Below are positions 7,951-15,597 of a stretch of DNA of 35,886 nucleotides, piece after piece. The position numbers and the translations under genes were made by a program. How positions within the stretch are numbered: the stretch's first letter is position 1; each line of letters starts with the position of its first letter. Source of the DNA: Bacteriovorax sp. (GTDB lineage: Bacteria > Bdellovibrionota > Bacteriovoracia > Bacteriovoracales > Bacteriovoracaceae); contig JACMNL010000044.1 in the NCBI GenBank assembly GCA_014378525.1, forward strand, positions 1 to 35,886, written 5' to 3'. Below the pieces are notes generated by a model. The model did not search any database. It saw nothing but the letters and a program-made list of their open reading frames with translations, and was not told where the DNA came from.

Positions 7951-8166
7951 ATGTACGGATCAAACTACTCAGCACAAGTTTTTACAACAAAAAGACAATC
8001 AACAATTGAACTTGAAAACAGCATCGGCGCTCATAAAGTTGAATCAAAGAAAACATTTTTCACGGCCGGAATCGTTGCCCTGATGATGATTATTTCTGCG
8101 GCTTCATTTGCGGGATCTAGTCAGCAGCAACTTCCCGGTAAAAATGGAAATGCGAACGGAAGATAA
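7951..8166 (+). CDS. small single-pass membrane protein of unknown function
   Basis: The 71-residue frame is preceded by AGGGG five to eight bases before the ATG, a strong ribosome-binding site. Residues 1-34 are polar, residues 35-55 form one hydrophobic segment (FFTAGIVALMMIISAASFAG), and the remaining 16 residues are polar and glycine/asparagine-rich. The segment could be a membrane anchor or an internal signal sequence. It is followed at once by a strong terminator, which supports a real transcription unit. I do not recognise a family. A frame beginning at 7898 overlaps it in another phase and lacks a ribosome-binding site. Confidence 0.6.
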   Translation: MYGSNYSAQVFTTKRQSTIELENSIGAHKVESKKTFFTAGIVALMMIISAASFAGSSQQQLPGKNGNANGR

Positions 8167-8170
8167 AAAT

Positions 8171-8230
8171 AAAAGGGCCGCTTGATGGTCTGTACCCCAA
8201 AAAAGGGACAGATCATCAAGCGGCCTTTTT
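8171..8230. terminator. long bidirectional Rho-independent terminator
   Basis: Arms 8175-8197 and 8205-8226 pair over about 22 bases with one G.T pair and one bulged A, leaving a seven-base loop. T-rich tails follow in both directions (8226-8230 on plus; the complement of the A-rich 8165-8174 on minus). It serves the convergent small membrane protein gene and ahpF, whose stop codon is the next base. Confidence 0.93.
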
Positions 8231-9790
8231 CTATTGAAGCATCTGATCTTCGAATGCAGCAAGTGCAGCTTTTGCTCCCTCACCCATCGCTATAATAATT
8301 TGTTTGTACGGAGTCGTAGTAACATCACCGGCAGCATAAATACCTTTCACATTCGTTCTGCCTTTTACATCGACAACGATCTCACCGAACTTAGTTGTCT
8401 CAACAATATCTTTTACGAAACCACTGTTTGGTAAAAGACCGATCTGAACGAAGATCCCGTCGAGATCAACTTTCATCATCTCTTTTGTTTTTCTATTTTC
8501 GTATTCGAGCGAAACTACTTTTGTTCCGTCGCCGATAACCTGAGCTGTACGTGCTTCAGTGACGATGGAAACGTTCGGTAGTGATTTTAATTTATCAACT
8601 AAAACTTTATCTGCTTTAAGTGTATCCATGAACTCGAATAAAATAACTTCTTTTACAATACCTGCTAAATCGATGGCCGCTTCAACACCTGAGTTACCGC
8701 CACCAACGACTGCGATTTTTTTGCCTTTGTAGTAAGGGCCGTCACAGTGAGGGCAGAATGCGACTCCGCGGCCGATGTAATCTTTTTCGCCGGGGATATT
8801 TAGCTCTCTCCACTTCGCTCCAGTTGTAACGATAATGGCCTTTGCGTGAATGTATTCTCCGCCTTCAAGTTTGATGAGTTTTTCGTTTCCATCAATGATG
8901 TTTTCAACACGTCTGTGTTCGAATTTTGTAACCGGGTATTCGTCGATGTGCTGGCTTAACTGTGCAGCTAACTGCGGGCCTTCTGTATATTTAACACCGA
9001 TGAGATTTTCGATTCCTTTTGTATCCTGAACCTGGCCTCCGAAGCGTTCTGCAAGAAGTGCGGTCTTTAATCCTTTTCTTGCTGAGTAAATCGCAGCTGC
9101 TGAACCAGCTGGTCCACCACCGATAACAACAACGTCGTATGTTCCAAGATTGTGGTCCACAACTTTTGCATGTGTTGGCTCTTCTGTTCCAAAAGCTTTT
9201 TCAAGAGCAGTGATCAGGTCGATCACATTTAATCTTCCCGAGTAAGTTAATTTATCGTTAACCATTACACTCGGAACTCCCTGCACTCCAAGAGCTGCGA
9301 TTTCATCCTGCGTATATGCACCGTCGACCATCGTATGTTTGAAGTTTCCATGGATGACCGCCATTTGATTTAATGTTTGAACGACGTCAGGGCAGTTTTC
9401 ACAGGTAAGTGAAATGAAAGTTTTAATTTCTACCGGGCCTTTCAGTCTTTTGATTCTTTGAGAAACTTTTTCGTCGGGGAATTTTCCTTTTCCGTCTGAG
9501 TTTAAGATCGCAAGAATCAGCGATGTGAACTCGTGTCCGTTGGGTATTCCCTTGAAGTACATTCCGTTTGCACGCCCCTCATACTCAATATGAAACTGAG
9601 GGAAAGGAGCTTTATGGTCGCCCACAGCGGGTTTAACGATAATATTTTTTGAAGTCGATGCAACTTGCTCTAGAAGTTGAACCAGATCCTTTTGATCAGC
9701 GTGGGCACTTTCTGAATAGACAAGTTCAACTGTCTTTTCAAGTTTTCCGAATACTGATGTTAATTGTTCTAAAATATTATTGTCTAACAT
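8231..9790 (-). CDS. ahpF: alkyl hydroperoxide reductase subunit F
   Basis: The 519-residue flavoprotein transfers electrons from NAD(P)H through FAD and two disulfides to AhpC. Residues 1-200 form the tandem thioredoxin-like N-terminal domain with the redox pair C130-x2-C133 (CENC). The FAD motif GGGPAG is at 224-229. The thioredoxin-reductase-type redox centre is C346-x2-C349 (CPHCDG), the nucleotide motif GGGNSG is near 363, and the C-terminal FAD motif is [12 protein letters not shown]. Length and domain order are typical. The ATG follows AGAGG. It lies 68 bases downstream of ahpC in the same direction, with a terminator-like hairpin in between. Confidence 0.95.
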   Translation of the reverse strand: MLDNNILEQLTSVFGKLEKTVELVYSESAHADQKDLVQLLEQVASTSKNIIVKPAVGDHKAPFPQFHIEYEGRANGMYFKGIPNGHEFTSLILAILNSDGKGKFPDEKVSQRIKRLKGPVEIKTFISLTCENCPDVVQTLNQMAVIHGNFKHTMVDGAYTQDEIAALGVQGVPSVMVNDKLTYSGRLNVIDLITALEKAFGTEEPTHAKVVDHNLGTYDVVVIGGGPAGSAAAIYSARKGLKTALLAERFGGQVQDTKGIENLIGVKYTEGPQLAAQLSQHIDEYPVTKFEHRRVENIIDGNEKLIKLEGGEYIHAKAIIVTTGAKWRELNIPGEKDYIGRGVAFCPHCDGPYYKGKKIAVVGGGNSGVEAAIDLAGIVKEVILFEFMDTLKADKVLVDKLKSLPNVSIVTEARTAQVIGDGTKVVSLEYENRKTKEMMKVDLDGIFVQIGLLPNSGFVKDIVETTKFGEIVVDVKGRTNVKGIYAAGDVTTTPYKQIIIAMGEGAKAALAAFEDQMLQ

Positions 9791-9814
9791 AGTTGCCTCT
9801 TTATTTTGTGTGAG

Positions 9815-9841
9815 AAAAAGCGCGGGTGATTAAACCCGCGC
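9815..9841 (-). terminator. intercistronic terminator/attenuator between ahpC and ahpF
   Basis: GCGCGGGT (9820-9827) and ACCCGCGC (9834-9841) form a perfect eight-pair stem with a six-base loop, followed on the minus strand by TTTTT. Position between the two cistrons suggests partial termination that yields more AhpC than AhpF. Confidence 0.85.
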
Positions 9842-9858
9842 GTGAAAAAAATTTAAAA

Positions 9859-10428
9859 TTAAATTTTACCTACAAGATCAAGACCTGGTTTTAAAGTGTC
9901 TGCACCTGGTGTCCATTTAGCCGGGCATACTTCGTTCGGGTGAGCTGCGATGAATTGAGCGGCTTGAACTTTTCTTAGAAGTTCGTCAGCGTTTCTTCCG
10001 ATTCCGTTGTCGTTGATTTCAACAAGTTTGATTTTTCCTTCCGGGTTCACAAGAAAAGTTCCGCGGTAAGCAAGACCTTCTTCTTCAATATGAACACCGA
10101 ATGCACGTGATAAGTGTGCAGTTGGATCAGCGAGCATCGGGTACTTAATTTTTTTGATTGTATCAGAAGCATCATGCCACGCTTTGTGAGTGAAGTGTGT
10201 ATCAGTTGATACTGAGTAAACTTCTACTCCCATTTTCTGGAACGTTGGATATTTATCGGCCATATCTCCAAGCTCTGTAGGGCAAACAAATGTAAAGTCT
10301 GCTGGGTAGAAAAAGAAGATTGACCATTTACCTTTAAGGTCTTTTTGTGTCACTTCTTTGAATTCGTTGTTGTGGTAAGCTTGCGCTTTGAAGTCTGGAA
10401 CTTGAGTGTTGATTAAAGTCGCGGCCAT
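9859..10428 (-). CDS. ahpC: peroxiredoxin, alkyl hydroperoxide reductase subunit C
   Basis: This 189-residue typical 2-Cys peroxiredoxin reduces hydrogen peroxide and organic hydroperoxides in the cytoplasm. The peroxidatic cysteine is C49 in FTFVCPTELGD and the resolving cysteine is C168 in EVCPAKWTPG. The length matches the AhpC family. AAGGAG precedes the ATG by six bases. It is first in an ahpCF unit; the upstream region contains an OxyR-like operator, which implies peroxide-inducible expression. Confidence 0.96.
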   Translation of the reverse strand: MAATLINTQVPDFKAQAYHNNEFKEVTQKDLKGKWSIFFFYPADFTFVCPTELGDMADKYPTFQKMGVEVYSVSTDTHFTHKAWHDASDTIKKIKYPMLADPTAHLSRAFGVHIEEEGLAYRGTFLVNPEGKIKLVEINDNGIGRNADELLRKVQAAQFIAAHPNEVCPAKWTPGADTLKPGLDLVGKI

Positions 10429-10483
10429 TTGATTCTCCTTGAATATATATAATAGTGCTAGCGGAACGTCTGTTCTCTAACTT

Positions 10484-10489
10484 ACTATA
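10484..10489 (-). promoter_or_regulatory. probable -10 box of ahpC
   Basis: On the minus strand this reads TATAGT, with only a poor -35 (TATGTC) 17 bases upstream, as expected for an activator-dependent promoter. The start would be near 10477, and the OxyR-like palindrome would then be centred about 64 bases upstream. Confidence 0.4.
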
Positions 10490-10527
10490 CGGTATTCATG
10501 GATATAGACATAATTGATTTTAAAATT

Positions 10528-10554
10528 ATAGCGATAGGTCAAATCTATCGCTAT
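10528..10554. promoter_or_regulatory. OxyR-like operator upstream of ahpC
   Basis: A perfect 10-base inverted repeat (ATAGCGATAG / CTATCGCTAT) flanks a seven-base spacer. Its core ATAG-N7-CTAT (10534-10548) matches the OxyR half-site pattern ATAGNTNNNANCTAT, including the internal T and A. A second, promoter-proximal half-site at 10512-10526 is at best degenerate. Only ahpC in this window has such a site; katE and dps do not. Confidence 0.6.
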
Positions 10555-10587
10555 TGATTGGGAAACGGTTTTTTCAAGGCATGGAAA

Positions 10588-10761
10588 TTAGCTGTTTTTA
10601 GAAATTTTAGCAGTCTCTTCAGAAGCTTCGTTTTTAGATTTCTGGAACTCTCTGATTGCTTCGCCCATGCCTTTTGCAAGTTGAGGGATTTTCTTTGGCC
10701 CAAAGAAAAGTACACAAACACCTAGAATAAGAAATAATTCTCCTGCACCTAAACCAAACAT
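10588..10761 (-). CDS. tatA: Tat translocase subunit TatA/TatE
   Basis: The 57-residue protein is translated from an ATG five bases after AAGGAG. It has the TatA layout: a short N-terminal transmembrane helix at residues 4-20 (ELFLILGVCVLFF), the FGPKKIPQL hinge at 20-28 and the amphipathic helix GMGEAIREFQKSKNEA. A short charged tail follows. The F-G hinge, proline and the GxAIxxF motif are family signatures. It begins two bases after the SufU-like gene and is the last gene of the molybdenum-hydroxylase operon, whose second gene encodes a Tat-signal protein. A dedicated or dosage-boosting role in exporting that complex is inferred. No TatB or TatC is present in the window. Confidence 0.9.
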   Translation of the reverse strand: MFGLGAGELFLILGVCVLFFGPKKIPQLAKGMGEAIREFQKSKNEASEETAKISKNS

Positions 10762-10763
10762 AA

Positions 10764-11216
10764 TCACTCCTTCGTTTTAAAATCTTTTACTGCATCTTTT
10801 ATAGCGACCCAGCTGATAAGCACACATGGAATCTTTAAAGGACTCTCACGCATTCTTTTAAGCGGAGACAACGTCGATAAATTTTCAGGCCACTCATTTC
10901 CATCAACAGGTAGAAAGGGAGGCACGAACGTTTCGTTCACTTTCTTAATCATAGACTCAGTTTCATCAATTGTTAAGCCCTCTACCATTCCGGCCATGAG
11001 GGAAGCTGAGGCAACCGAGATACTACAACCACTTGGAAGAATCCTGATGTTTTTGATCCTGTTCTCAGTGACAATAATGGCCACCTTGATTTTGTCTCCG
11101 CAAATCGGGTTATGGCACTGCCCGTACGCGTGAGCATCACTCAGTTCCCCTGTACGTTTCGGGTGGCGTGCGTGATCGAGAAGAATTTCTCTATCGTAGT
11201 CCACTTCACTTTGCAT
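10764..11216 (-). CDS. SufU/IscU-like Fe-S scaffold or sulfurtransferase
   Basis: The 150-residue protein matches the SufU branch of the NifU/IscU N-terminal family. It has YDREILLDHARHPKR near the N-terminus, C39 and D41 in NPICGD, C64 in PSGCSIS followed by ASASLMAGMVEG, and C131 in KIPCVLISWVAIKDAV. These three cysteines and the aspartate bind zinc or a cluster in SufU. Its start overlaps the end of xdhC by 11 bases with no good ribosome-binding site, so translation is probably coupled. In this operon it could supply sulfur for the molybdenum cofactor via XdhC, or clusters to the 2Fe-2S subunit; both are inferences. No SufS or SufB is nearby. Confidence 0.82.
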   Translation of the reverse strand: MQSEVDYDREILLDHARHPKRTGELSDAHAYGQCHNPICGDKIKVAIIVTENRIKNIRILPSGCSISVASASLMAGMVEGLTIDETESMIKKVNETFVPPFLPVDGNEWPENLSTLSPLKRMRESPLKIPCVLISWVAIKDAVKDFKTKE

Positions 11217-12213
11217 TTTTTAATCCGATAATTTCAGCGAGACAACTTAGGGCTATTTCCTGCGGGTCAAGGCACTTCATCTCCAGACCTGCCGGTGCAT
11301 GCACACGGCTCAGGTCATTTAAATTCATATCCAGACTTTTTAAGTGTTCTAAAATAAGTCCCGATCTTTTTGTACTGGCAATTAATCCTACGTAACCAGC
11401 TCCTGCTGCGATGGAATTTTTTATAAAGTCGTGATCACCTTTGTGGTGACTGGCAACGATGACTGCTGAATGTTTTTTTGCTTCAAAATTTGTAAAGCCT
11501 GAAGTGGACTCTACAATCTCAACTCCTGCTGGATAATTTTTTGAATCAAGATTCCATCCATACACTCTCACTTTCCATTTAAGGATTGTTCCGAGTTTTG
11601 CGAGCTCTTCCGTAATTCTGCTTGAGCCTACAATTAGGAGTTCTGAAAAATTATTGATTCCCTTATTCACATCAGCTTCCGGGAAAACTTTCCTATTTTT
11701 TTTCAATGACTCGAAATTTTCCGAGCGCGCCTCTGCAATCGCCTCAGCGATGCTGTAAAGACCATGCTCCATTACAGGAGCTTTCATTCCATCATCACGG
11801 ACACTGAATTTAGAATCAAAACCCATATTGCCAGCGATATGAAGTGAAAAATCTTTTATGTCTGAGAGTCCTTTGATCGTAATTTTTTCGATTGGTTTTT
11901 GAGGTTCAATGTAGACATCCATGATTCCACCACAGGGCATTCCCAGCCCGAAGATTTCATCATCGAGATCGGCCTGGACAATTCTCGTCTGCCCGTCAGT
12001 CATGGACTCCATCGCGTTTTTTGCAACGAAACTTTCCGCGCATCCACCGCCCACCCATCCCCAGATATTTTTCCCTGCTTCATTAAAGATCGCTTTTGAT
12101 CCGGGTTTAGCTGAAGCAGATCCTTTAACGGCAATGACTGTCGCCAGTGCGAAAGGTTTATTTTCATTTTTTAATTTTTGAACCAGTTCAAAATATCCGT
12201 GAGTCTCGGACAT
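11206..12213 (-). CDS. XdhC/CoxI-family molybdenum cofactor maturation protein
   Basis: The 335-residue protein has an N-terminal XdhC_CoxI domain (TVIAVKGSASAKPGSKAIF at about 25-43, GWVGGGCAES with C58, GMPCGGIMDVYIEP with C94). A C-terminal Rossmann-type XdhC_C domain follows (LLIVGSSRITEELAKLG, then SAVIVASHHKGDHDF). XdhC proteins bind molybdenum cofactor, promote exchange of its oxo ligand for the essential sulfido ligand and insert it into hydroxylases of the xanthine dehydrogenase family. GAGG precedes its ATG, which lies two bases after the mocA-like stop. It fits as the chaperone of the hydroxylase encoded upstream in the same operon. Confidence 0.88.
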   Translation of the reverse strand: MSETHGYFELVQKLKNENKPFALATVIAVKGSASAKPGSKAIFNEAGKNIWGWVGGGCAESFVAKNAMESMTDGQTRIVQADLDDEIFGLGMPCGGIMDVYIEPQKPIEKITIKGLSDIKDFSLHIAGNMGFDSKFSVRDDGMKAPVMEHGLYSIAEAIAEARSENFESLKKNRKVFPEADVNKGINNFSELLIVGSSRITEELAKLGTILKWKVRVYGWNLDSKNYPAGVEIVESTSGFTNFEAKKHSAVIVASHHKGDHDFIKNSIAAGAGYVGLIASTKRSGLILEHLKSLDMNLNDLSRVHAPAGLEMKCLDPQEIALSCLAEIIGLKNAK

Positions 12214-12215
12214 AA

Positions 12216-12836
12216 CTACCTCTTTTTTTCCAGATGAAATTTTACTTCATCAAAAAGTTCGTGAGTGTCGACATCAATAAGTGTCGAATGATTTTGCATA
12301 GAAATATTGGCAACTTCCTGCGGATACCTCTCAAAGAGATAAGAGCATCCTTTATCTGTATCTTCATGCTTTAAAATTTCAGTAATAAATTCTTTTGAAA
12401 TAACAGCGGGATTTCCCTGTTTGCCTTCAAACATCGGCCTGAAAAGTTTTTTATTTTTATTTTCACTGACAGTATTGATGATGAAATTATAATCGTTGTG
12501 ATCCATCATTGGCTGATCAGCGAGGCAGACAGCAAAATAATCTGCTTCCGGGCTCAACATGCGAAGTCCTGCTTTAATTGACGAGTGCATTCCGCGTGCA
12601 TAACTTTCATTATCAATAATCTTGAGAGGCAAGCCTTGCAACTCATCTCTGATTTGTTCGGACTCATATCCTGCGACGGCAATCACTTCAAAAAATTGTG
12701 CATTGACTATCTCGTGTGCAGTTCTCTTCAAAATCGAGAGATCATCAATCTTCATCAGAAGTTTATGATCAGGACTCGTTCGTGAACTTTTTCCTGCACA
12801 CAATAATAGACACGATACTTTTAGATCTTTGGACAT
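12216..12836 (-). CDS. MocA-like molybdenum cofactor cytidylyltransferase
   Basis: The 206-residue nucleotidyltransferase (NTP_transf_3 family) has the N-terminal loop LLLCAGKSSRTSPDHKLL at about residues 10-27. GMHSSIKAGL, the metal-binding CLADQP and the late GNPAVIS motif follow. MocA adds CMP to molybdopterin, giving the cytosine dinucleotide cofactor used by many molybdenum hydroxylases. Its gene overlaps the cytochrome gene by 16 bases and precedes xdhC by two. Cytosine specificity (MocA rather than MobA) is inferred from the context of a xanthine-dehydrogenase-family enzyme. Confidence 0.85.
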   Translation of the reverse strand: MSKDLKVSCLLLCAGKSSRTSPDHKLLMKIDDLSILKRTAHEIVNAQFFEVIAVAGYESEQIRDELQGLPLKIIDNESYARGMHSSIKAGLRMLSPEADYFAVCLADQPMMDHNDYNFIINTVSENKNKKLFRPMFEGKQGNPAVISKEFITEILKHEDTDKGCSYLFERYPQEVANISMQNHSTLIDVDTHELFDEVKFHLEKKR

Positions 12837-13402
12837 TCAGCACCTGTGGCAATCCATTGAGCTGTAATCTCACCGAATTGTTTTTGTGTTCCTGGTACCG
12901 GCTCACGGCCAAGGCCCGGGTTCCATCCCCATCCCACCAGTTCATCTTCACCATTGTGGTGAATCAGTTCTTCAAGAGTCATGTGCGTTTTTTTTGTGTC
13001 TTTTAACTGACGACAAATTTGTCCTTTTGTTTTTCCCTGCCACGCCTGAGTTTTAGGTGCAAGCATCCATCTCGGTGCTCCCGGTACTCCCGATGAAGCA
13101 TTGTTTTCATCCTGATGGCATGTCGAACATTTCATTCCGACACTTCCATCACCGTTTTCACCGCGCTGAACGTTCATCTGGTGAACGTGCATGTCCATTC
13201 CCTGAGTTGGTCTGTCACCACCCGGGTGACAGTTTAAACAACGGGGGTGCTGGATAACTTTTGTCATCTCTTCAAAGTAGGCGAGAGATTTTGTCACGCG
13301 CTCGACTTTCATTTCTTTTGTTTCATTAGACTTTACAGGCTTCACAACTTTCGCCATTGAGTTGAACGAAAAAAGTGCAGCAATTAAAATTAAATTTTTC
13401 AT
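12821..13402 (-). CDS. exported dihaem cytochrome c of the molybdenum hydroxylase operon
   Basis: The 193-residue protein has a signal peptide (about residues 1-17) and two haem c attachment motifs, C55-LN-CH59 and C92-ST-CH96. The histidine-rich segment between them (MDMHVHQMN) may provide axial ligands. Its ATG is one base after the stop of the large subunit gene. Periplasmic IorAB-type enzymes pass electrons from substrate through molybdopterin and 2Fe-2S centres to a cytochrome. This protein is the probable acceptor, linking the enzyme to the respiratory chain. Confidence 0.85.
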   Translation of the reverse strand: MKNLILIAALFSFNSMAKVVKPVKSNETKEMKVERVTKSLAYFEEMTKVIQHPRCLNCHPGGDRPTQGMDMHVHQMNVQRGENGDGSVGMKCSTCHQDENNASSGVPGAPRWMLAPKTQAWQGKTKGQICRQLKDTKKTHMTLEELIHHNGEDELVGWGWNPGLGREPVPGTQKQFGEITAQWIATGAECPKI

Positions 13403-13403
13403 G

Positions 13404-15587
13404 TTACACCACCTTCATTCCTTTACTGAAAGGCAGAACTCTCAGTCTCTTTTGCGTTAATTGGAAAACAGCATTGGCAATGGCCGGAGCAATAGGTGGA
13501 ACACCCGGCTCACCAAGACCGGTCGGAGTATCTGTTGATGGCACGAATTCAACGTGAACCACCGGTGCATTGTACATGCGGACAACCGGCATCTCTTTAA
13601 AATTACCTTGCTGAACCAATCCGTCTTTAATAGTAATTTCCTGTTGAAGCACGCTCGTAATTCCGAAAACAATTCCACCTTCTAATTGAGTTTTGGCAAC
13701 GTCGGGATTTACAACTTGTCCGCAGTGAGCGACACACCAGACCTGGTGAACATGTGGAAGACCGTCAATGATGGAAACTTCTGCGACCTGGCCGATGACT
13801 GAATTGAAGGCCTGGTGAATAGCAAGTCCCCATGCTCTTCCATGTGGAGCTTTTTTTGTTCCCCATCCTGTCATCTTTTTTAGCTGTGCTAAAACGGCAA
13901 GCTGTCTTGGTTTACCGGCCAGTAAATTTTGTCTGTAAGTAAAAGGATCTGTTTTACTCTTGTGAGCAAGCTCATCGATCATCGTCTCCATTACATAAGC
14001 TGTATGTGTGTGGCCAACTGATCTGTACCATAAAGTTTTAACAGATGATTTTGGAATTGTTTGCTCCACTCTGAAATTTTTAAAAGTGTATGGTGACTCT
14101 GTTACACCTTCTGTAACTGCAGACTCTAAACCACCTTTAATCATCAAATCGCCAAAAAAAGACTGGCCCATAACTGTATAACCAACAATGTGGTGATCCC
14201 ATGCCTGCAGATGATTCTTATCATCCAGACCAATGTTTACTTTATGGTAAGTCATCGGGCGGTAGTATCCTGCATGAGTATCATCTTCTCTGGTCATCAC
14301 CATCTTCAGTGGTTTTTTATAAACTTTTGCCAGCTCGCAAGCTTGTACAACGTAGTCTGAGTTTTTACTTGCACGACGTCCGAAACTTCCACCGGCATAT
14401 GTTGTGTGCACATTTACGTTCTCAGGTTTTAACCCTAAAACTTTTGCAGCTGTATCTCTGTCGACTGTCGGCATCTGATGCCCTGACCATAACTCTGCGG
14501 TTTTCCCATTGTAGTCAACAGTACAGTTAAGTGGCTCCATCGCTGAGTGAGCAAGAAACGGGAATTCATATTCAGCAGTAAATTTTGTTTTTGAATTATT
14601 ATATTCTGCTTTTGCTGAACCTTTGTCTTCAGCGACGATTCCATCTTTATTAGCAAGCTCTTTAAAATCTTTCATCCATTGTTCTGTAGAAGCATTATCA
14701 TTTGCGTTGCTTTTAAATTTTACATTAAGAGCATCTCTTCCTGTTTTAGCAGCGTATGTATTTTTAGCAAGGACCGCAATTTTGTTGTCGCTGAATTTTA
14801 CAACATCAACAACACCTGAAACGGCACGTGCTGCTTTTTCATCGTAAGAAGCAATCTCTCCGCCGTCGATGTTTGATCTTGCGACACAAGCGTAAACCAT
14901 ACCCGGAATTCTGACGTCCATTCCGTAGATAGCTTTACCGTTTGCTTTTTCAAGAGCATCGATACGTTTTAAATTTTTTCCGATGATTTTAAAATCTTTT
15001 GCATTTTTTAATGGAGGATTTTCAGGTAGTGGAAGTTTGTTGGCGTCGTCAGCGACTTCTCCGTAAGAAAGTTTTCCTTTGGCAGAATAAACATAACCAT
15101 TTTCTGCGCGCACTTCTGCAACAGGAATTCCCCACTTTGCAGCGGCAGCAGATTTTAACATCTCTCTCATTCCTGCTCCGATTTTTCTGTGCTGATCCCA
15201 TGAAGAGTTCAAGGCACTCGATCCACCGGTCATTTGAGTACCGTACTGAGTGTGATTATAAACTGCATTGACCGGAGCTGAGACAGATTTAATTGTCGTC
15301 CAGTCACACTCAAGTTCTTCTGCAATTAATTGTGCCATCGAAGTATTTACTCCCTGGCCCATTTCAAGTTTGTTGATAACCATTGTGATCGAATTATCCG
15401 GAGCGATGTGAATGAATGCGTTTGGTGCGTAGACCATTTTAGGAGCAGCTGGTGCTTCTGCGGCCATCAAACGATTCATTGTTGGAGAGATATTAAATGC
15501 GACGAATAGTCCACCGACTGCTACAGCAGAAGAGGCCATGAAATCGCGACGGGAAACAATCGTTTTTTCTGAATTATCTTTTGTCAT
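13404..15587 (-). CDS. Tat-exported molybdopterin-binding subunit, xanthine dehydrogenase/IorB family
   Basis: The 727-residue protein starts at the ATG following AAGGAGG; the frame extends 32 codons upstream without support. A twin-arginine signal, SRRDFM at residues 12-17 followed by a hydrophobic stretch, directs folded export. The rest matches the molybdopterin subunit of the xanthine dehydrogenase family, with aldehyde/isoquinoline oxidoreductase beta-like segments: KLEMGQGVNTSMAQLIAEEL, GGSFGRR, and the C-terminal GLGEPGVPPIAPAIANAV holding the catalytic base E693. It carries no flavin domain, as in isoquinoline 1-oxidoreductase. It hydroxylates an aldehyde or N-heterocycle with water; the substrate cannot be predicted. 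The small subunit, without its own signal, should be co-exported with it. Confidence 0.9.
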   Translation of the reverse strand: MTKDNSEKTIVSRRDFMASSAVAVGGLFVAFNISPTMNRLMAAEAPAAPKMVYAPNAFIHIAPDNSITMVINKLEMGQGVNTSMAQLIAEELECDWTTIKSVSAPVNAVYNHTQYGTQMTGGSSALNSSWDQHRKIGAGMREMLKSAAAAKWGIPVAEVRAENGYVYSAKGKLSYGEVADDANKLPLPENPPLKNAKDFKIIGKNLKRIDALEKANGKAIYGMDVRIPGMVYACVARSNIDGGEIASYDEKAARAVSGVVDVVKFSDNKIAVLAKNTYAAKTGRDALNVKFKSNANDNASTEQWMKDFKELANKDGIVAEDKGSAKAEYNNSKTKFTAEYEFPFLAHSAMEPLNCTVDYNGKTAELWSGHQMPTVDRDTAAKVLGLKPENVNVHTTYAGGSFGRRASKNSDYVVQACELAKVYKKPLKMVMTREDDTHAGYYRPMTYHKVNIGLDDKNHLQAWDHHIVGYTVMGQSFFGDLMIKGGLESAVTEGVTESPYTFKNFRVEQTIPKSSVKTLWYRSVGHTHTAYVMETMIDELAHKSKTDPFTYRQNLLAGKPRQLAVLAQLKKMTGWGTKKAPHGRAWGLAIHQAFNSVIGQVAEVSIIDGLPHVHQVWCVAHCGQVVNPDVAKTQLEGGIVFGITSVLQQEITIKDGLVQQGNFKEMPVVRMYNAPVVHVEFVPSTDTPTGLGEPGVPPIAPAIANAVFQLTQKRLRVLPFSKGMKVV

Positions 15588-15597
15588 GATGTCCTCC

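Noticed and set aside
7898..8083. 61-codon frame overlapping the small membrane protein gene
   Set aside because: It is in a different phase, has no ribosome-binding site, and its product is low-complexity Gln/Asn/Thr sequence without a recognisable domain.
13404..15587. Several 60-110 codon frames antisense to or out of phase with the molybdenum-hydroxylase genes
   Set aside because: They lack ribosome-binding sites and protein-like composition and are shadows of the strongly supported minus-strand genes.
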